The position numbers were made by a program, and so were the translations under genes. The notes below the pieces were generated by a model. The model saw only the letters and a program-made list of their open reading frames with translations, was not told the DNA's origin and ran no database searches. Source: Hydractinia symbiolongicarpus (lineage: Eukaryota > Cnidaria > Hydrozoa > Anthoathecata > Hydractiniidae). Taken from it: a DNA stretch of 64,000 nt. Numbering within the stretch: the stretch's first letter is position 1; each line of letters begins with the position of its first letter. Positions 61,827-64,000 of this stretch are shown one piece after another. The stretch lies in the NCBI RefSeq assembly GCF_029227915.1, contig NC_079881.1, positions 22,607,501 to 22,671,500 on the forward strand, written 5' to 3'.

Positions 61827-63544
61827 TGAGTTGTATTTACTCAGGGACTAATCCCAGCCATTAGCGCGCTGAAGAAATAGAGACAGTTTCAAAAACTACA
61901 TTTTACTGACTTTCTAACAGTATTCCTCCGATTGAGTTACAACGGTTGGGTCACATATTCGTACCAACATGTATTTAGCGATATTTTTCTGATATTACTA
62001 GGCTTCATCGCTTTTAACAATGAAACGATTGACTGTGGGATTTAATTGAACTAACTTTGGACTGCGACCTTATAAGTGTTATAAGTGAGACAAGTTGACT
62101 CCAAGAAATAACATTCTTCTTAATTTGATATGATTGCCGGAATTCAGCAATTACACTGGGCGCTGTGGTAGCGCTTCATTTAAGAATTTAGATAACTAAG
62201 TCATTCTTTACTGTGGGACCAATCGTAGCCGTTAGCGCGCGCTGAAAAAATAGCGACAGTTTCAAAAACTACATTTCACTGATTTTCTAACGGTGTCAGT
62301 TCGTTTGAGTTTCAATGGTTGGGTCACCTATTCGTACTAACATGTATTTAGCCATATTTTTCTGATATTACTAGGTTGCATCGCTTTTAACAATGAAACG
62401 ATTGACTGTGGGAATTAATTGAACTAACTTTAGACTGTGACCTTATAAATGGTATAAGTGAGACAAGTGGACTCCAAGAAATAACATTCTTCCTAATTTG
62501 ACATGATTGCCGAAACTCAGCAATTACACTGGGCGCTGTGGTAGCGCTTCAATTAAAAATTAAGATAAAAAAGTCATTTTTTACTGTGGGACCAATCCTA
62601 GCCGTTATCGCGCGCTGAAGAAGTAGCGACAGTTTCAAAACCTACATTTCATTGACTTTCTAACGGTGTCAGTCCGTTTGAGTAACAACGATTGGGTCAC
62701 CTATTCGTACTAACATGTATTTAGCGATATTTTTCTGATATTACTAGGTTGCATCGCTTTTAACAGTGAAACGATTGACTGTGGGACTTAATTGAACTAA
62801 TTTTGGACTGTGACCTGATCAATGTGATAAATGAAAAAAATTGGACTCCAAGAAATAACATTCTTCTTAATTTGACATGAATGCCGGAACTCAGCGATTT
62901 CACTGGGCGCTGTGGTAGCGCTTCTTTTAAAAATTTAGATTAATAAGTCATTTCTTACTGTGGGACCAATCCTAGCTGTTAGCGCGCGCTGAATTAATAG
63001 AGACAGTTTCAAATACTACATTTCACTGATTTTCTAACGGTGTCAGTTCGTTTGAGTTTCAACGGTTGGGTCACATATTCGTACCAACATGTATTTAGCG
63101 ATATTTTTCTGATATTACTAGGTTGCATCGCTTTTAACAATGAAACGATTGACTGTGGGACTTAATTGAACCAACTTTGGACTGCGACCTGATAAATGTT
63201 ATAAGTGAGACAATTGGACTCCAAGAAATAACATTCTTCTTAATTTGACATGATTGCCGAAACTCAGCGATTACACTAGGCGCTGTGGTAGCCCTTCATT
63301 TAAAAATTTAGATAAATAAGTCAATTTTTACTGTGGGACCAATCCTAGCCGTGAGCGCGCTGAAGTAATAGAGACAGTTTCAAATACCACATTTCAATGA
63401 ATTTCTAACGGTGTCAGTCCGTTTGAGTTACAACGGTTGGGTCACATATTCGTACCAACAAGTATTTAACGATATTTTTCTCATATTACTAGGTTGCATC
63501 GCCTTTAACAGTTAAACGATTGACTGTGGCACATAATTGAACTA
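61827..63544 (+). repeat. Divergent right-edge monomers and truncated last unit
   Basis: Monomers starting 61827, 62197, 62570, 62944 and 63317 carry changes absent from the bulk: GGTTGGGTCAC, TTTCTGATATTACTAGG, TTGCATCGCTTTTAAC, GGGCGCTGTGGTAGCGCTTC and AAGAAATAACATTC. They also differ more from each other than bulk monomers do. The first is transitional. The last stops after TAATTGAACTA at about 63544, 228 bp into the unit. Such old edge units are usual where unequal exchange no longer homogenises an array. Confidence 0.88.
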
Positions 63545-63825
63545 TCAATAGCAGTTATATATATACAATTAGAATTAAAAGAAAATAAATATAAAGAAAA
63601 AGAAAATAAATATCATAATTAGTCAGGGTAACAAAATTAAAATATATAATGCTATTGAAGGGAGACCATACCTAATAGCATAAAGCTAAGGCAAAGGGTA
63701 TGGCCACCCTTGGACAATTACAGTAAACGATACGAGACGCACAAAACAACACACACATAAAAGTGGGTCAAATGATAAACAACCATGCGGGAAACAAATG
63801 GCCAAGTCTGACAATTCAGGAAGGA
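63545..63825 (-). other. 3' UTR of a LINE on the - strand
   Basis: Lies downstream, on the - strand, of the reverse-transcriptase stop at 63828-63826. It contains an inverted repeat CCATACC (63666-63672) and GGTATGG (63697-63703), extendable by a wobble pair, separated by 24 bases. Stable 3' UTR hairpins are known to be recognised by the reverse transcriptase in several LINE clades. The end nearest the satellite is AT-rich with AAATAAATA-type runs (63575-63620). The exact 3' terminus and target-site duplication are not clear. Confidence 0.6.
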
Positions 63826-63999
63826 TTAGTAAGAGGAAACAAAGTACTTTTTCAGATCACTTCTAAGATTAAAATAATCAAGGGAGACAAATTTTCTAGT
63901 CATTAAAGACTGCAATTTATTCCAGGAATTAATGGCATTAAATCTAATTGAGTTTTTACCAAAAGAAATAGTATTAAAGGTAGGGAGATTGATCAAACC
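63826..63999 (-). pseudogene. C-terminus of a LINE reverse-transcriptase ORF (cut by window edge)
   Basis: The - strand frame is open from the window edge to a TAA at 63828-63826, 57 codons. It contains PTFNTISFGKNSIRFNAINS, then WNKLQ and LRSDLKKYFVSSY. This is the usual end of CR1/Jockey/RTE-style ORF2 proteins (a conserved GKNSIRF-A---WN-L block followed by a short helix and stop). The rest of the element lies beyond 64000, so I cannot say whether the full copy is intact; the visible part has no break. It faces the satellite with its 3' end, and the last satellite monomer is truncated at the junction. Confidence 0.75.
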
Positions 64000-64000
64000 A

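Larger units (their letters stand above)
10481..63544 (+). repeat. 53-kb satellite array, ~370-bp monomers, 144 units
   Basis: Every base from 10481 to 63544 belongs to head-to-tail copies of one monomer, with no interruption by another element. I registered each unit at the T of TGAGTCAT or its variants (first 10481, last 63317) and counted 143 complete units plus one truncated. Mean length is about 369.5 bp; lengths fall at 368-374 bp or exactly 349 bp (377 bp once). Nearly invariant blocks include GAAGAAAT, CATTGACTTTCTAACGG, CATGTATTTAGCGATATTTT, CCGATATTACTAGG, ACGATTGACCGTGGGACCTA, GACTTTGACCTT and GTGTTAGCTCTTTAT. There is no coding potential: repeated 60- and 99-codon frames are passive by-products. 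Such arrays are typical of centromeric or pericentromeric heterochromatin; that role is inference here. Confidence 0.97.

Noticed and set aside
10481-63544. CENP-B box in the satellite
   Set aside because: No match to the TTCG----A--CGGG pattern in the monomer on either strand by eye; the few GGGTCC variants near 46376 do not fit.
10481-63544. Hammerhead ribozyme in the satellite
   Set aside because: A CTGAAGA and a GAAAC occur in the monomer, but they lie about 180 bases apart without a stem II between them.
10481-63544. CRISPR array or tandem gene family such as histone, 5S or tRNA genes
   Set aside because: Units are contiguous with no unique spacers, and show no tRNA, 5S rRNA or coding features.

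Overview
The window is nuclear DNA of an AT-rich animal genome, most likely an invertebrate. It shows decayed non-LTR retrotransposons, a decayed eukaryotic ubiquitin-specific protease gene with a spliceosomal donor, microsatellites, and a very long satellite array. There are no bacterial operons, ribosome binding sites or CRISPRs. I cannot name the species; the retroelement style would fit a cnidarian, a mollusc or a similar invertebrate, but that is only an impression.

Layout. Bases 1-2260 hold no gene I recognise, but include a near-perfect 40-bp palindrome at 1871-1910. Bases 2265-6680 are a decayed CR1/Jockey-type LINE on the + strand: ORF1, then endonuclease, reverse transcriptase and a CTAT-repeat tail. 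It carries frameshifts, lost catalytic residues and two internal tandem duplications. Bases 6946-7648 hold an unrecognised coding-like segment, either frameshifted or spliced. Bases 7649-9300 are non-coding as far as I can see. Bases 9302-9580 contain three tandem copies of a ~100-bp repeat. Bases 9602-10445 on the - strand are a broken ubiquitin-specific protease with Cys box and His box, one in-frame stop, one frameshift and missing internal segments.

From 10481 to 63544, 83% of the window, lies one uninterrupted head-to-tail satellite array. By hand registration I place 143 complete monomers and one truncated monomer, averaging about 369.5 bp. There are two length classes, about 370 bp and exactly 349 bp; the ten short monomers lack a hairpin-forming stretch. 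The array is organised into nested higher-order repeats (719 bp, 743 bp, 1089 bp, 1113 bp, 1830 bp, 2226 bp, about 2.6 kb, 2969 bp and 3710 bp). A 472-bp stretch near the left end appears identical to one near the right end, 49,864 bp away. The right edge decays into divergent monomers, while the left edge is abrupt and lies 35 bp upstream of the protease reading frame.

Bases 63545-64000 are the 3' end of another LINE on the - strand (reverse transcriptase C-terminus plus a 3' UTR with a conserved-looking hairpin). It adjoins the truncated last monomer.

There is no intact gene in the window. The biology is that of a satellite block, possibly centromeric or heterochromatic, next to transposon-rich flanks. 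The best candidate for something undescribed is the satellite family itself: its length classes, nested higher-order structure, matching ends, and conserved short motifs in each monomer.
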